From positions 1 to 64,000 of the forward strand of contig DATKMQ010000179.1 in assembly GCA_035541755.1 (NCBI GenBank): a stretch of 64,000 nucleotides of DNA. The letters are read 5' to 3'. The translations under genes were made by a program, and so were the position numbers. The notes beneath the pieces are model-generated. The model had not been told where the DNA came from, did no database searches, and worked only from the letters and a program-made list of their open reading frames with translations. How positions within the stretch are numbered: the stretch's first letter is position 1; each line of letters begins with the position of its first letter. The stretch comes from Syntrophorhabdaceae bacterium. Its GTDB lineage: Bacteria > Desulfobacterota > Syntrophorhabdia > Syntrophorhabdales > Syntrophorhabdaceae. Below are positions 9,378 to 18,991 of the stretch, piece after piece.

Positions 9378-10341
9378 GAGATGTTCCGTTGAAGTGCTGG
9401 TATCCCTTTCTCTTAAGTCTCACTTCCTTACCTTCCCGAAAGACTCGGACACCCCTGCCCCCCGTTACCTCTCCGATAATTGAAACCATGTGTCCCTTGT
9501 CTTTCAGTGCTTTCATGCGGGCGAGCTTTGTCGGCGAAAAGGTGAAGAGGAACTGATAATCTTCACCGCCTGTAAGGGCAAGCTCCTCCATGCCGTTTTT
9601 GCGGAGGAGTTGCGGGACGGGCACGCTTTCGAGGTGTATCCTTGCAGCCTTGTTGCTCTCCAGCATCATTCGTTCAAGATCGATGATAAGCCCGTCGCTT
9701 ATATCCATCATGGCAACTGTTATATCATGTTTCATCAATTCCTTCCAGAAAGTGTAGGGCGAAACGGGGTCCATAAATCGTTTGATACACCGCGCAGCAC
9801 CTTTCGTTTGTGCATCTTTTTCAACGAGCAGCTGCAGTCCGTAGGCTGCTTCGCCCAGATATCCCGTAACCCCAATCAGATCTCCGTCTCGCGCCTTGTC
9901 CCGTCCGAAATAGGCTCCGGCTACGAGCTTCCCCACCATGGAAATATCGATGAAGAACGTCTGCGATGACACCGTGTCACCGCCGAGGAGGTTCATATTC
10001 AACTGTTTTGATGCGTCCCTCATGCCCCTGTAGAGTCTTTCAATGTCCTGAGACCTGATCCCGGCGGGTAGGCCGATCGTGACAAGGAAATAGAGCGGCA
10101 TAGCCCCCATGGAGAGGACATCAGATATATTCACCTGAACGGCCTTCTTTCCCACGTAATAGGGATTAAGGAAGGAGAACTCGAAGTGAACGTGCTCCAC
10201 CATCGCGTCCTGGACAAGCACGTATTGACCGCCTCTCATTGCAATCACAGCACCGTCATCGCCAATGCCGCGTATGACCCGAGGGTCCCTCTTTTCAAAC
10301 CTCTTCAATTTCTTGATGAGAGCATTTTCAGATATTTCCAT
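9370..10341 (-). CDS. thiL: Thiamine-monophosphate kinase ThiL
   Basis: ThiL phosphorylates thiamine monophosphate to the cofactor thiamine diphosphate. The 323-residue AIR-synthase/PurM-type protein carries GIGDDGAVI, VQVNISDVLSMGA, NLLGGDTVSS, MDISDGLIIDL and LTGGEDYQFLF. It is the first gene of the minus-strand run to bioB. No Shine-Dalgarno precedes ATG 10341, while a TATGAT -10 element ends nine bases upstream, so its mRNA may be leaderless. No thiamine riboswitch sequence was recognised upstream. Confidence 0.95.
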   Translation of the reverse strand: MEISENALIKKLKRFEKRDPRVIRGIGDDGAVIAMRGGQYVLVQDAMVEHVHFEFSFLNPYYVGKKAVQVNISDVLSMGAMPLYFLVTIGLPAGIRSQDIERLYRGMRDASKQLNMNLLGGDTVSSQTFFIDISMVGKLVAGAYFGRDKARDGDLIGVTGYLGEAAYGLQLLVEKDAQTKGAARCIKRFMDPVSPYTFWKELMKHDITVAMMDISDGLIIDLERMMLESNKAARIHLESVPVPQLLRKNGMEELALTGGEDYQFLFTFSPTKLARMKALKDKGHMVSIIGEVTGGRGVRVFREGKEVRLKRKGYQHFNGTSHG

Positions 10342-10349
10342 TATGGGAA

Positions 10350-10379
10350 ATCATATCAGGTTATTGCCACATTATGCAA
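10350..10379 (-). promoter_or_regulatory. Possible promoter of the thiL operon
   Basis: On the minus strand TTGCAT (10379-10374), an 18-base spacer and TATGAT (10355-10350) lie immediately before thiL. The -10 matches five of six consensus bases, the -35 only three. Transcription would begin about two bases before the ATG. Confidence 0.45.
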
Positions 10380-10490
10380 ACTCGACGCCCTTGCAGCTGT
10401 CGATTCCTTGATGAGGTCCTAGCAACCCCAAGGCTCAATTCTTGAGACGCAAGGTGTGAGGATACGGTGCGTGTTAAGCCCGATTTAAGT

Positions 10491-10778
10491 TTACTTGTGA
10501 ACAAAAAAACCCACAATAAAAACCAGGGCCATCACCACACCGCATATAACATAGATATATAAGCCCCAGGAAGACTCGCCCACCATACCGAGAAAATATT
10601 TGCTGTTAAATATGAACCCCCAATAGAAGACGAACAGATAAGAGACGATCAACCCTAACTTGTGTCGACCGAGTAAGAGGCAGGCGGAAGTAGTCATAAC
10701 CAGGAGCAAAACTTCCCAAAGGGGGACCGAAAAATCTTTGCCAGACAGAAATTGAAGGAGACCGATAATATATTCCAT
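10491..10778 (-). CDS. Small three-helix membrane protein of unknown function
   Basis: A 95-residue, strongly hydrophobic protein with three predicted membrane helices (about residues 20-36, 42-60 and 71-93). No family was recognised. The frame has a clean start and stop, and the hydrophobic pattern is regular, which favours a real gene. It is separated from thiL by about 150 bases and reads in the same direction. Nothing in its neighbours indicates a function. Confidence 0.6.
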   Translation of the reverse strand: MEYIIGLLQFLSGKDFSVPLWEVLLLVMTTSACLLLGRHKLGLIVSYLFVFYWGFIFNSKYFLGMVGESSWGLYIYVICGVVMALVFIVGFFVHK

Positions 10779-11018
10779 TTAGACCGCCAGGCTTTTTTTG
10801 CCTCTGTTTCTCATTATCCCACAGCTTTTGAAAATATCAAGTCTTTTGTAAGAAGCCTGTTTATCACGGAGGATGATAAGGAATGGCTAAAGAGAAGACC
10901 TTCCGAGCCCGACACAGCGGGAATTCTGTCTCAGCTCAAAGGTAACAGTGGCCCCAAAGAGAGAGGAAAGCCTCGGCCGGAATTTGCCCGTCGGTTAGTG
11001 GCAGGTGAACATTCGCCC

Positions 11019-12215
11019 TTACAGGAGAGTCACGCGCATTCCTGTCTCGGCAGACTCATAGGCCGCGTATATCACGTTGACACAATCTACCGCAAGATCG
11101 ATACCGGAACGTGCTTCTCTTCCATCGCGGATCGCGGCCACAAAATCTTCAAGCTCCTGAGAGAAACCTCGAAACCAGTCCTCATCGCAACTCGGACGAT
11201 TCCATCCAGCCCGGGTTTCGAGTTTTTCTGTGAAATATTCCCCGTCAAAAATCGACTCGTCCGGGGCATACGTCTCGATTGCATTGTTTGCAGTCATGTT
11301 CGCCTTGATCACACCGTCAGTCATAAAGGCTGTGACACGCGTGTTCAATCCGCCCAGCCCCACGTCGCTCACAGTAATGGTCCCTCGTGAGCCGTCCTCG
11401 AAACCGATGACTACGTTTGCCCAGTTCTCCACATCGACCGGGTCCGCACTGATCCATCGGTTGGCATCCGCCTTCCGCGCGCGTTGCGACGCTTCGCTAT
11501 GGACCAGATCCGCCGTGTCGGCAAGCACCCAAACGGGCCTGATGCCTTTGCCCTGGCGCAGCTCACCCTCCCATTGTTTGAGGTGCAAGCACGCCCCGAC
11601 CGAATGCACGCCCATACGCAGCAATGCTCCTCCCCCGGTTGATTTCCAGTCCCGGGAGAATATCGAGTTGGAGCCGGAGTGGTTCTCCTCAGCGCGAATT
11701 TCGAGGATTGATCCCCTGGAGGCTAAGATGAGTCGCCGCATTTTTTCGATGGGCGGCGCGTAAACCCAGTTCTCGGCGTAGCAGAACCTGACACCGGCTG
11801 AGCGCACGACTTGACGCACGGCATGAGCGTTGCTGCGCGCTCCCTCCCGCATGCGCGCACGCCGCACACAGGCTCCAATCGGTTCGGGATCACCCGAGAT
11901 TCCGAAATATCCGGTCAGTGGTTTTTCCATAATGATGTGCTTGCCGGCTTGAGCGGCGCGGATAGCAAATTCGTGGTGCAACGCGGGCGGCACGCAGATG
12001 TCAATTACGTCGATATCATTCCGCGCAAGCAGTAAGCCATAGTCGTTTGTGACAAATGCAATCCGGGCCTCCCGCGCCAGGGCATCACCGCTTTCTTTTG
12101 TTCGTGAACAAACCCCGCGGATCTCAACGAGATCTCTGGGCATTTTGGCGTAATTCGCCACATGCATCCGCGCGCCGTAGCGCGCACCGACCATACCGAT
12201 GCCGAGTGTGCTCAT
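11019..12215 (-). CDS. Gfo/Idh/MocA-family NAD(P)-dependent oxidoreductase
   Basis: This protein of about 398 residues has an N-terminal Rossmann fold (GIGMVGARYGARMH), the family's EKP motif (IIMEKPLTGYFG near residue 95) and the C-terminal alpha/beta domain with TGGGALLRMGVHSVG. Relatives oxidise or reduce sugars, inositols or their derivatives; the substrate cannot be told. The stretch between EKPLTGYFG and RFCYAENWVYAPP (about residues 105-145) is Arg/Ala-rich and unlike the usual family sequence, so a local compensated frameshift is possible. ATG 12215 has GGGAGA eight bases upstream and is preferred to ATG 12221. It stands alone between long gaps and may be acquired. Confidence 0.82.
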   Translation of the reverse strand: MSTLGIGMVGARYGARMHVANYAKMPRDLVEIRGVCSRTKESGDALAREARIAFVTNDYGLLLARNDIDVIDICVPPALHHEFAIRAAQAGKHIIMEKPLTGYFGISGDPEPIGACVRRARMREGARSNAHAVRQVVRSAGVRFCYAENWVYAPPIEKMRRLILASRGSILEIRAEENHSGSNSIFSRDWKSTGGGALLRMGVHSVGACLHLKQWEGELRQGKGIRPVWVLADTADLVHSEASQRARKADANRWISADPVDVENWANVVIGFEDGSRGTITVSDVGLGGLNTRVTAFMTDGVIKANMTANNAIETYAPDESIFDGEYFTEKLETRAGWNRPSCDEDWFRGFSQELEDFVAAIRDGREARSGIDLAVDCVNVIYAAYESAETGMRVTLL

Positions 12216-12221
12216 GTGCAT

Positions 12222-12699
12222 TCTCCCTTAAGGTTTCTATGAGGAATCTGGAACCCGGGCGTTCTCACGCTATTACGTGTAGCACGTTCCATGAGACTTT
12301 CCGGATTGTATGACTTTCCCGCCCCCCAAGTCAAGCCTCCTCGGGGTACCCGCACAGCTGTGCTCGTGAAGGCCTTACGCCACGTAAACTCTTTATAAGA
12401 AAATGGCGGCTTGCCGCTATTTTCTGAATGATATCGATCCATTATGCGGATAGAATACCGCAGTCCACCTTTCGCAGAGCTTGGTGTCCGAGGTCTTTCT
12501 TTCTGCTTTGGTAGGTAAGCGGGTGGGTGAGTCAAACTGCGCCAACGGGCCAATATTCGGCTTGAAATCGCAGGAGATATGACGCAGAATACTTATAGAG
12601 GCAGGCAAGATCAAGCGGCTGAGAAACAGATAGGCTTCTCGTAATCTCATGGGAGAGCCCGTAACCTTTCGGGCGGTTTTCCAAATTTATGGGGGACGT
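12222..12699. other. Intergenic region between divergent genes
   Basis: This 478-base gap separates the minus-strand oxidoreductase from the plus-strand DUF748 gene. It should hold both promoters, but no strong -35/-10 pair was found. Its one clear element is a hairpin at 12400-12423. The open frames inside it look like chance. Confidence 0.5.
12400..12423. terminator. Short hairpin with A- and T-tracts, possible bidirectional terminator
   Basis: An 11-base stem (AAAATGGCGGC against GCCGCTATTTT, one G-T pair) closes on a two-base loop. Tracts of four A and four T flank it, so it could act in either direction, but both T-tracts are short. It is not downstream of any gene seen, which weakens the call. 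Confidence 0.35.
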
Positions 12700-15678
12700 A
12701 TGAAGGCATTGAAAAAGATCATCTTCTGGTGTGCCCTTGTGTTCGTTGTGCTCACGCTCTTTGGCTTTTTCGCCGCTCCTCCCATCGCAAAATCCATACT
12801 CTTAAAGCAGCTTTCTGCGACTTTCCACAGGACCATATCTATTGAGAAGATTTATATCAACCCTCTTACCCTGACGTTCAGGCTTAAGGGTCTCACCGTT
12901 CAGGAAAAAGACAAAAGCGCCCCTTTTGTTTCTTTCGATATGCTGGAGACAAAGTTTGCCCCTTCGATCCTCAAAGGAACAGTCGCCCTTCGCAGTATAG
13001 TCCTCAAAAACCCCTATATCAGCGTTGTCCGCAACGAGGACAAATCCTATAATTTTTCAGACATCCTGGAGGGACTCGCCTCCAAGGAAAAGGTAGAGAA
13101 TAAGCCCGCGAAACCATCGAAACCGTTTCTTTTTTCATTGAGTGACATTCATATTGAGAATGGCAGCGCGGATTTCACCGATAAACCGCTCAACAAGAAA
13201 CATGAGGTGCGCGATTTGAACATCATCGTTCCCCGTCTGTCAAACCGGCCGCGGGACGTGAAAACTGACGTACACCCCACGATCTCGCTCACGATCAATG
13301 GCGCCCCTTATGTAATTGAGGGCACGACAAAACCGTTTATCGATTCGCGCGAAACACACTTCGATATTGATATCAAGGACATCGACCTCCCTTATTACCT
13401 TGCTTATCTCCCTGCAAAACTGCCGTACGCCATCCGCTCCGGTCTTCTCACCGTGAAAGTGGACCTTGTCTTTATAGAGTACCCTCAGGGCAGGGAGCCT
13501 TCCCTGGTGCTCACGGGTGATCTGGCCCTTACGAAACTTCTCGTAAACGACAGTCAAGGTGGTCCGCTCGTCAGCGTGCCTACGCTTACCGTTTCTCTGA
13601 ACCCCGTGGAGCCTTTCGCGAAAAAGGTGCATCTCGGAAAGGTATCCGTTCAGTCAGCGCAAGTCACTGTAAAAAGGGACAGGAAGGGCGATCTCAATAT
13701 CCTGCCCGCATCTCAGAAACAGGAAAAAAACGTGAGTGAGGCAGGCCGCGTAGTCAAAACAGATGCCCGGTCCGCCACCAAGGACCAGGCTTTACCTCTC
13801 GAATTACTCGTAGACCTCTTCGAGCTTACCGATGGAAAGGTGACCTTCAACGACCAGTCGCTCAAAAATCCCGTGGACATAGGCATCGACAAACTGACGG
13901 TCAGGGGCGAAGGACTGTCTCTCGCTAAGGATAGCAAAGGTAAGTTCTCCACCTCGTTGTTACTCAACAAGAAAGGTCAGATAAGCGTGGACGGAGCAGT
14001 GGGCTTGACTCCGCTTACTGTGGACGCCAAGCTGTCCGTCAAGAACATCGATATTCGTCCCTTTCAGCCATACTTCACGGATAAGGTCAAGATCGCTGTC
14101 ACAAGCGGCGCTGTCAATACAAACGGCTCCCTTGCCCTGTCGCAGAAGGAGAAACAGGGGCTCACCAGCCATTTTGCGGGCGGGGCATCTGTTACCGGCT
14201 TTAAAGCGGTGGATAAAGAGACCGGCGCAGATATGTTCAGCATGGAATCGCTGTATCTGACCGGCATCGATTACAAGGACGAGTCCGCTTCTCTCACTAT
14301 CAAGAGCGTGGCCCTCACCAATTTTGCCGCCCACATCGCTGTGAACCCTGACGGCACGTTGAACTTACAGGATGTATTTGTCAAACAGGATGGCAGCGGC
14401 GGGGCTTCCCCAGCCAAGCCCACCCAACAGCCGGCAAGTCCCAAGGGCTCCCCCGACACTAAAGAGAAACCAAAAGAACAACCCATGGCTGTAAAAATTG
14501 ATACGGTAACCCTTCAGGGAGGTGCTGTTGATTTCAACGATCACACGGTAACACCCAATTTTTCGGGTCAACTTACCGAAATCGGGGGCAGGGTCTCGGG
14601 TCTGTCATCAAAGGTGGACACCTTAGCGGACATGGAACTAAGGGCGCTCTACGACCGCTTCGCCCCGCTCGAAATCACGGGAAAGATCAATCCTCTCCGT
14701 GACGATCTCTACGTAGACCTTAAGGCGTCCTTCAAGGACATGGAACTAAGTCCGGCCACACCATATTCGGGCAAGTATATCGGATACACCGTGGAGAAAG
14801 GCAAACTCTCATTCGATGTACAGTATCTCATCGAAAAAAGAAAGCTCGATTCGAAGAACACAATTTTCGTGGACCAGCTCACGTTAGGAAACAGGATTGA
14901 GAGTCCCGCCGCGACCAAGCTTCCCGTGAAGCTGGCCATAGCACTCCTAAAAGACAGACGAGGACAGATCAAGCTTGATATCCCCGTCACAGGGAGCCTC
15001 GATGATCCGCAATTCAGTGTGTGGAGAATCGTTCTCAAAGTCATCATGAACCTTCTCACCAAAGCGGCAACCGCGCCCTTTGCCCTCATCGGCTCTCTCT
15101 TCGGTGGCGGCGAGGACTTAGGATACGTGGAATTCGATCCCGGAAGCGCCACGCTTTCCGACGCCGGCCTCAAGAAGGTCAACGACCTGGCCAAGGCGTT
15201 GCAGGACAGACCTTCACTCAACCTCGATATCACCGGCCATGTGGATATAGAGCGTGACAGGGAAAGTCTCAAACAGTATCTCTTCCAAAAAAAGGTGAAG
15301 GCCCAGAAGCTCAAAGAACTCTTGAAAAAGAGCACCACTGATATCGCCGTTGACGACGTGAAAGTGGAGCCCAAGGAGTACGAAAAATACTTGAGACTTG
15401 CCTATAAGGCAGAGAAATTCCCCAAACCTCACGACATCATAGGCTTAGAGAAGACGATACCTGTGCCTGAGATGGAGAAGCTCATGCTGACCAATACGCC
15501 GGTAAAGGATGAAGACTTACGGGCACTGGCCATCGCTCGTGCAACCAAAGTCAAGGAGACGATTCTCAAGGCAGGTCAGATTGACGCGGGGAGACTATTC
15601 ATCATAGAACCCAAATCCCTTGCGCCGGAGAAAAAGGAGAAGCTCAAAGACAGCCGCGTTGACTTTACTTTGAAATAA
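12700..15678 (+). CDS. Large DUF748/AsmA-like envelope protein
   Basis: This 992-residue protein has one N-terminal membrane anchor (about residues 5-30) followed by a long periplasmic part built of beta-rich AsmA/DUF748-type repeats (FRLKGLTVQEKD, LSDIHIENGSADFTD, VTLQGGAVDFNDHT). Near residue 815-880 comes an OmpA-like segment (YVEFDPGSATLSDAGLKKV, then LDITGHVD). AsmA-like proteins are thought to form bridges for lipid transport or to assist outer-membrane biogenesis. ATG 12700 is chosen because GGGGGA lies five bases upstream and it starts directly at the anchor; a start 17 codons earlier has no such site. It is monocistronic and convergent with the phosphofructokinase gene. Confidence 0.85.
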   Translation: MKALKKIIFWCALVFVVLTLFGFFAAPPIAKSILLKQLSATFHRTISIEKIYINPLTLTFRLKGLTVQEKDKSAPFVSFDMLETKFAPSILKGTVALRSIVLKNPYISVVRNEDKSYNFSDILEGLASKEKVENKPAKPSKPFLFSLSDIHIENGSADFTDKPLNKKHEVRDLNIIVPRLSNRPRDVKTDVHPTISLTINGAPYVIEGTTKPFIDSRETHFDIDIKDIDLPYYLAYLPAKLPYAIRSGLLTVKVDLVFIEYPQGREPSLVLTGDLALTKLLVNDSQGGPLVSVPTLTVSLNPVEPFAKKVHLGKVSVQSAQVTVKRDRKGDLNILPASQKQEKNVSEAGRVVKTDARSATKDQALPLELLVDLFELTDGKVTFNDQSLKNPVDIGIDKLTVRGEGLSLAKDSKGKFSTSLLLNKKGQISVDGAVGLTPLTVDAKLSVKNIDIRPFQPYFTDKVKIAVTSGAVNTNGSLALSQKEKQGLTSHFAGGASVTGFKAVDKETGADMFSMESLYLTGIDYKDESASLTIKSVALTNFAAHIAVNPDGTLNLQDVFVKQDGSGGASPAKPTQQPASPKGSPDTKEKPKEQPMAVKIDTVTLQGGAVDFNDHTVTPNFSGQLTEIGGRVSGLSSKVDTLADMELRALYDRFAPLEITGKINPLRDDLYVDLKASFKDMELSPATPYSGKYIGYTVEKGKLSFDVQYLIEKRKLDSKNTIFVDQLTLGNRIESPAATKLPVKLAIALLKDRRGQIKLDIPVTGSLDDPQFSVWRIVLKVIMNLLTKAATAPFALIGSLFGGGEDLGYVEFDPGSATLSDAGLKKVNDLAKALQDRPSLNLDITGHVDIERDRESLKQYLFQKKVKAQKLKELLKKSTTDIAVDDVKVEPKEYEKYLRLAYKAEKFPKPHDIIGLEKTIPVPEMEKLMLTNTPVKDEDLRALAIARATKVKETILKAGQIDAGRLFIIEPKSLAPEKKEKLKDSRVDFTLK

Positions 15679-15750
15679 CCGGGAACGCAGTAAAGAAACA
15701 GATTATCTTCCCGGAGGATGCCTCTCGCCCTCCGCCCCGCCGATCCGTAT

Positions 15751-16920
15751 TCAATAAAGGAACATGGGCTTACCCAGCGTGTCGCGCACTTTCGGTCTGT
15801 ACGTCTCAATATCATAGAGCGCCGTCACATCGACCCGTTTCTTTGCGGCTATGACCATTTCAAGAGGTACGGTTGTGTAGCTCGCCTGCTGGAGGGCCAC
15901 CATACGTCCGCTGTGGCCCATGGTCACCTGGTCGAGCGCCAGACTCCCGTAAGAGACCGCAACCATACGGTCCAGCGAATCAGGCGTTCCCGAACGCATG
16001 ATGTAGGCAAGTTGCTGGTATATGGTGTTCACGCCCGATCTTTCCTTGATCACCTGTGCGACCGCATACCCAATGCCGCCCAGTTTCTTGTGCCCGTAGG
16101 CGTCTTCCATACCTTCTTCCAGCGCCGATCCTCCAATTGGATGAGCGCCTTCGGAGATGGTCATGATCGCGTAGTTTGACGGATTCTCGGAGCGATCATG
16201 CACAAGAAAACTGATGAGCCTGTCCATATCAAAGGGGACCTCAGAGATGAGCGCCCGGTCAACATCGGCAAGGTATGCGGCAAAGAGTGATGTCTCCCCG
16301 GAGTTTCTGCCGAAAAGCTCCACCACGCAGATCCGCTCGTGCGAGCCCGCGGTGGTGCGCAGTGCATTGATTGTATCTACCGATCTGGTCACAGCCGTAG
16401 AAAAGCCGATACAAAAGTCCGTGCCGAAGACATCGTTATCCATTGTCTTGGGTATGGCAACGACCTGCACCCCTTCCTTGTGGAGTCGGCATGCATAGCT
16501 CAAGGTGTCGTCTCCCCCTATGGGAATGACCGCATCGATGGAAAGGGTATCGAGTACCCGTACGATGTGGCGTGTGCAGTCAACCTTCCCGTTCATACTG
16601 ATTACACGATCCTGCTCGGAGATGAAGCCGGGCACCTCATTGGGGTCGGCGCTTCCCGGATTGGTCCGGGACGTGTGAAGGATAGTTCCTCCCGTACGGT
16701 CGATGGTCCGCACATTATCCGGATTGAGATGCATGGTAAATTTCTCGATGGTAACGCGGTCGTCGGGGTTGATGCACATAAGTCCCATCCAGCCCCTGCG
16801 GATCCCCATCACTTCAACATCGCTTGAATGGGCGCGTTCCACAACTGCCTTTATGGCCACATTCAATCCGGGCACATCACCGCCTCCGGTTAATATGGCG
16901 ACTCTTTTCTTTCTGGACAT
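15751..16920 (-). CDS. 6-phosphofructokinase, pyrophosphate-type by signature
   Basis: The enzyme phosphorylates fructose 6-phosphate at C1. The 389-residue protein carries GGGDVPGLN near the N-terminus, the phosphate-donor loop as GGDDT and the catalytic loop as PKTMDND. ATP-using enzymes have GGDGS and a Gly or Thr before TIDND; the second Asp and the Lys seen here are the known marks of PPi-dependent enzymes. A reversible PPi-linked step would save ATP and suit an energy-limited anaerobe, able to run for glycolysis or gluconeogenesis. Donor choice is inferred from residues only. It has its own likely promoter and a strong AGGAGGGGAGG ribosome site. Confidence 0.9.
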   Translation of the reverse strand: MSRKKRVAILTGGGDVPGLNVAIKAVVERAHSSDVEVMGIRRGWMGLMCINPDDRVTIEKFTMHLNPDNVRTIDRTGGTILHTSRTNPGSADPNEVPGFISEQDRVISMNGKVDCTRHIVRVLDTLSIDAVIPIGGDDTLSYACRLHKEGVQVVAIPKTMDNDVFGTDFCIGFSTAVTRSVDTINALRTTAGSHERICVVELFGRNSGETSLFAAYLADVDRALISEVPFDMDRLISFLVHDRSENPSNYAIMTISEGAHPIGGSALEEGMEDAYGHKKLGGIGYAVAQVIKERSGVNTIYQQLAYIMRSGTPDSLDRMVAVSYGSLALDQVTMGHSGRMVALQQASYTTVPLEMVIAAKKRVDVTALYDIETYRPKVRDTLGKPMFLY

Positions 16921-16995
16921 CCTCCCCTCCTCTATTCCTTATGAATAGGCCTTTCGGCTCATAACTTACAGAGGTACGCTCCACATATATAGATA

Positions 16996-17024
16996 GCTAT
17001 AGCCCCGACTAATCGTATTGTCAA
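16996..17024 (-). promoter_or_regulatory. Promoter of the phosphofructokinase gene
   Basis: On the minus strand TTGACA (17024-17019) is followed after 17 bases by TATAGC (17001-16996). This leaves an untranslated leader of about 70 bases, which includes a small hairpin (CTATTC/GAATAG) next to the ribosome site. Confidence 0.6.
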
Positions 17025-17485
17025 GCAAGCTGATGCCTATTTCTCGCGGAGAGCGTCTCTGCGCCGCCAGATTGAAACTGCTTAAGGCCGAAAGGCGTGT
17101 ATGGTGTGTGTTTGGAGGCAGGGTTGTTCGGAAAACTCCACCTGCAACGCTCTGCCGGACTCTGCGCTGCTCCATGTATGCATATACACGTCCGCGCCAG
17201 CAGAGCCCGGCATATCGTCCCATCTGAAGCTTCCACTCCAAGCCTGTCTCCACTCACGCCGCGGCCCTTAAGCTATGACGCTTTAAGTCCGCGGATACTG
17301 CGTCTGAATATACGTTGACTGTGCGCAGCGCATAGCGCAGCTCCTAATTTTAGTGTCTCCGATGGACAGGTGGGCAAAGAACAACTACGATTTTTCTTGC
17401 TTTGCTTAAAAACGGTGGTATTCTTGATTTAATTGGGTACTTACCAGCGTTTTTCCGGCACGAGTCACTGACCCTACAACTCTGA

Positions 17486-17554
17486 CATTCATCGACTCAA
17501 GATAATAAAAGGCAACAAAGCTTAGATGGCCGTATATTAATTGTTCGATGAATG
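17486..17554. repeat. 10-bp inverted repeat upstream of the HNH gene
   Basis: CATTCATCGA (17486-17495) and its exact complement TCGATGAATG (17545-17554) are 49 bases apart, the second arm ending two bases before the AAGGAG ribosome site. It may be an operator pair, an RNA hairpin or the remnant of a recombination site. Confidence 0.5.
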
Positions 17555-17566
17555 AAAGGAGAGGCG

Positions 17567-18313
17567 ATGCCATTCGATAAGACAGAAGCAGCTCAGCTAC
17601 TGGCCGACTGCGGCAGGCGGTGTTGCATATGCGGACATCTCCACCGCGTCCAAGTGCATCATATAGTTCCAGGTGACGACAAGATCGAGAATGGCATTCC
17701 CCTCTGCCCTCCTTGTCACGATGAGGTGCACACCGACTACTCACAAGGCCGGACAACCAGGGTCTATACACCAGTTGAATTGAAGATGCACCGTAAACGG
17801 ACGATTGATCTCACCAAGAAGGAAGGGAAATGGAAACCAGGTAGTCCCGAGTGGCGCAGGGACAAGAAACTCGTCACCTTCTTTGCCCAGTGTCTTGATC
17901 GGCCCGCTTTTAGAACCTACTTCCACCAAGAGATGAGTTTCGCTGACTTCGATGAAGCAATGCAAGACACCCTCCTCGCTTTGAATACGGGGTATTGGAA
18001 GACAAGGGACGGAACTGTGTTGGAGCGTTCACTAGGCAAGTCGTGCGTAGTTAACCCACGATGGCGCGAGGAGCTGGACAAGATCGCAGCCATAGTCGAG
18101 GAGATTCGCAGACGATTCGCGGATTCTGTGGGACTACACAGAATGCTCCTCCATTTTCAGGGCCGATCGGGTTTTAAACCGCCCGACGCGGTTCTGCGGG
18201 CCAACCTAGGTCTTGGTCAATGGATGGATGAAGAGCGTCAACAAGCCATAGACATAATGAATGCGATCCTGAGAGACCTCCAGATGCAACCCCTTGCAAA
18301 TCTGCGGACATGA
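17567..18313 (+). CDS. HNH-type zinc-binding protein, possible nuclease
   Basis: The N-terminal 65 residues form an HNH/zinc-ribbon module: CCICGHLHRVQVHH, an NG motif after an acidic stretch, and LCPPCHDEVH. This gives two CxxC pairs and the HH...N...H catalytic pattern. The remaining 180 residues are basic and helical and were not recognised. HNH modules nick or cut DNA in restriction, homing and mobile-element proteins; activity is inferred. ATG 17567 is supported by AAAGGAGAGG just upstream. The stop codon is followed within three bases by an attC-like site, so it may be an integron-type gene cassette. Confidence 0.7.
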   Translation: MPFDKTEAAQLLADCGRRCCICGHLHRVQVHHIVPGDDKIENGIPLCPPCHDEVHTDYSQGRTTRVYTPVELKMHRKRTIDLTKKEGKWKPGSPEWRRDKKLVTFFAQCLDRPAFRTYFHQEMSFADFDEAMQDTLLALNTGYWKTRDGTVLERSLGKSCVVNPRWREELDKIAAIVEEIRRRFADSVGLHRMLLHFQGRSGFKPPDAVLRANLGLGQWMDEERQQAIDIMNAILRDLQMQPLANLRT

Positions 18314-18315
18314 AC

Positions 18316-18409
18316 ATTGAACGAGTTGGCTGCACCCGAACCCTGCGATACCGTCTTTGTTGCAAATCGGGCGTCATTGGCGCAGGGTCAGTAAGCCAGA
18401 GTGTTATGC
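18316..18409 (+). mobile_element. attC-like site (integron cassette recombination site)
   Basis: A 94-base imperfect palindrome begins three bases after the HNH stop. Left side: ATTGAAC, spacer GAGT, TGGCTGC, then ACCCTGCG. Right side: CGCAGGGT, AGCCA, spacer GAGT, GTTATGC. Paired AAC/GTT cores, paired inner boxes (TGGCT/AGCCA) and two equal, unpaired four-base spacers are the attC plan. The next gene begins eight bases after the right core, as in cassettes. The outer four bases of the two cores do not pair, and no integrase gene is in the window. Confidence 0.5.
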
Positions 18410-18417
18410 GCTACAAT

Positions 18418-18957
18418 ATGAAGGAAACCGTAAAAAAGATTGATTCTGCTCAACGCCAGCTTGATACGGCAATAGAACTCTGGTTCAAGGAGGGCGATCC
18501 TATCTCTGTTCATACTCTGGCCTGTTCTGCCTATCAGATAATTCATGACATCAATAGCCATCGGAAGGGTCGTGATCTGCTTCTTGATACCCTTGTTATT
18601 AAGGACGAATACATGAGCGAATTCCGCAGATGCCTGAAAGCTTCTTATAATTTCTTTAAACATGCTGATCAAGAGCCCGATCCAGACGGCACGATCGAAT
18701 TTGATGCCAAGCTATCAGAATATTTTATGCTCTACGCTATCATCGGTCTCGAATTGAATGGTATCATGTCCACAACTATTCGTAAGGTTTTTGTCATGCA
18801 CTATGTCGTCCACAATCCCCATGTTCTCACACAGAAAGGAAAGGAGTTTTATACTCAAAACATCCCTTCTGAAAAGATCGACGATATTAGGAAGCTCGGT
18901 AGAAACGAGTTTTTTGAGAACATCCCACTGATCTTGGGTCATTCTTGGACCGAGTGA
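18418..18957 (+). CDS. Conserved hypothetical protein, possible gene cassette
   Basis: This protein of about 179 residues is largely helical and soluble. Its sequence (AQRQLDTAIELWF, LACSAYQIIHDINSHRKG, YNFFKHADQEPDPDG) recalls a widespread proteobacterial family of unknown function that, from memory, also occurs in integron cassettes. No catalytic motif was identified. The start is uncertain: ATG 18418 opens the family-like part and lies just after the attC-like right core; ATG 18406 and an upstream start at 18310 are possible but the latter would run through the attC-like site. Confidence 0.65.
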   Translation: MKETVKKIDSAQRQLDTAIELWFKEGDPISVHTLACSAYQIIHDINSHRKGRDLLLDTLVIKDEYMSEFRRCLKASYNFFKHADQEPDPDGTIEFDAKLSEYFMLYAIIGLELNGIMSTTIRKVFVMHYVVHNPHVLTQKGKEFYTQNIPSEKIDDIRKLGRNEFFENIPLILGHSWTE

Positions 18958-18991
18958 CATGATAACATTCTCCTATTGGAATAAGCAAAAT

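Larger units (their letters stand above)
16921..17566. other. Intergenic region at the left edge of the accessory segment
   Basis: This 646-base gap contains the phosphofructokinase promoter at its left end, an imperfect hairpin around 17259-17294 with CCGCGG ends, and an inverted repeat just before the HNH gene. Open frames here are short and unconvincing. It marks the change from tightly packed genes to loosely packed ones. Confidence 0.5.

Noticed and set aside
10342-10490. A thiamine or other riboswitch upstream of thiL
   Set aside because: No conserved thiamine-box sequences were found, and the likely promoter lies next to the start codon, leaving no leader.
10884-10946. A 20-codon frame with a plausible ribosome site in the gap at 10.9 kb
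   Set aside because: It is too short, has no recognisable composition and lies in a region without a promoter.
16921-17566. tRNA or rRNA remnants in the GC-rich gap
   Set aside because: No acceptor stem, T-loop or conserved rRNA segment could be recognised by reading.
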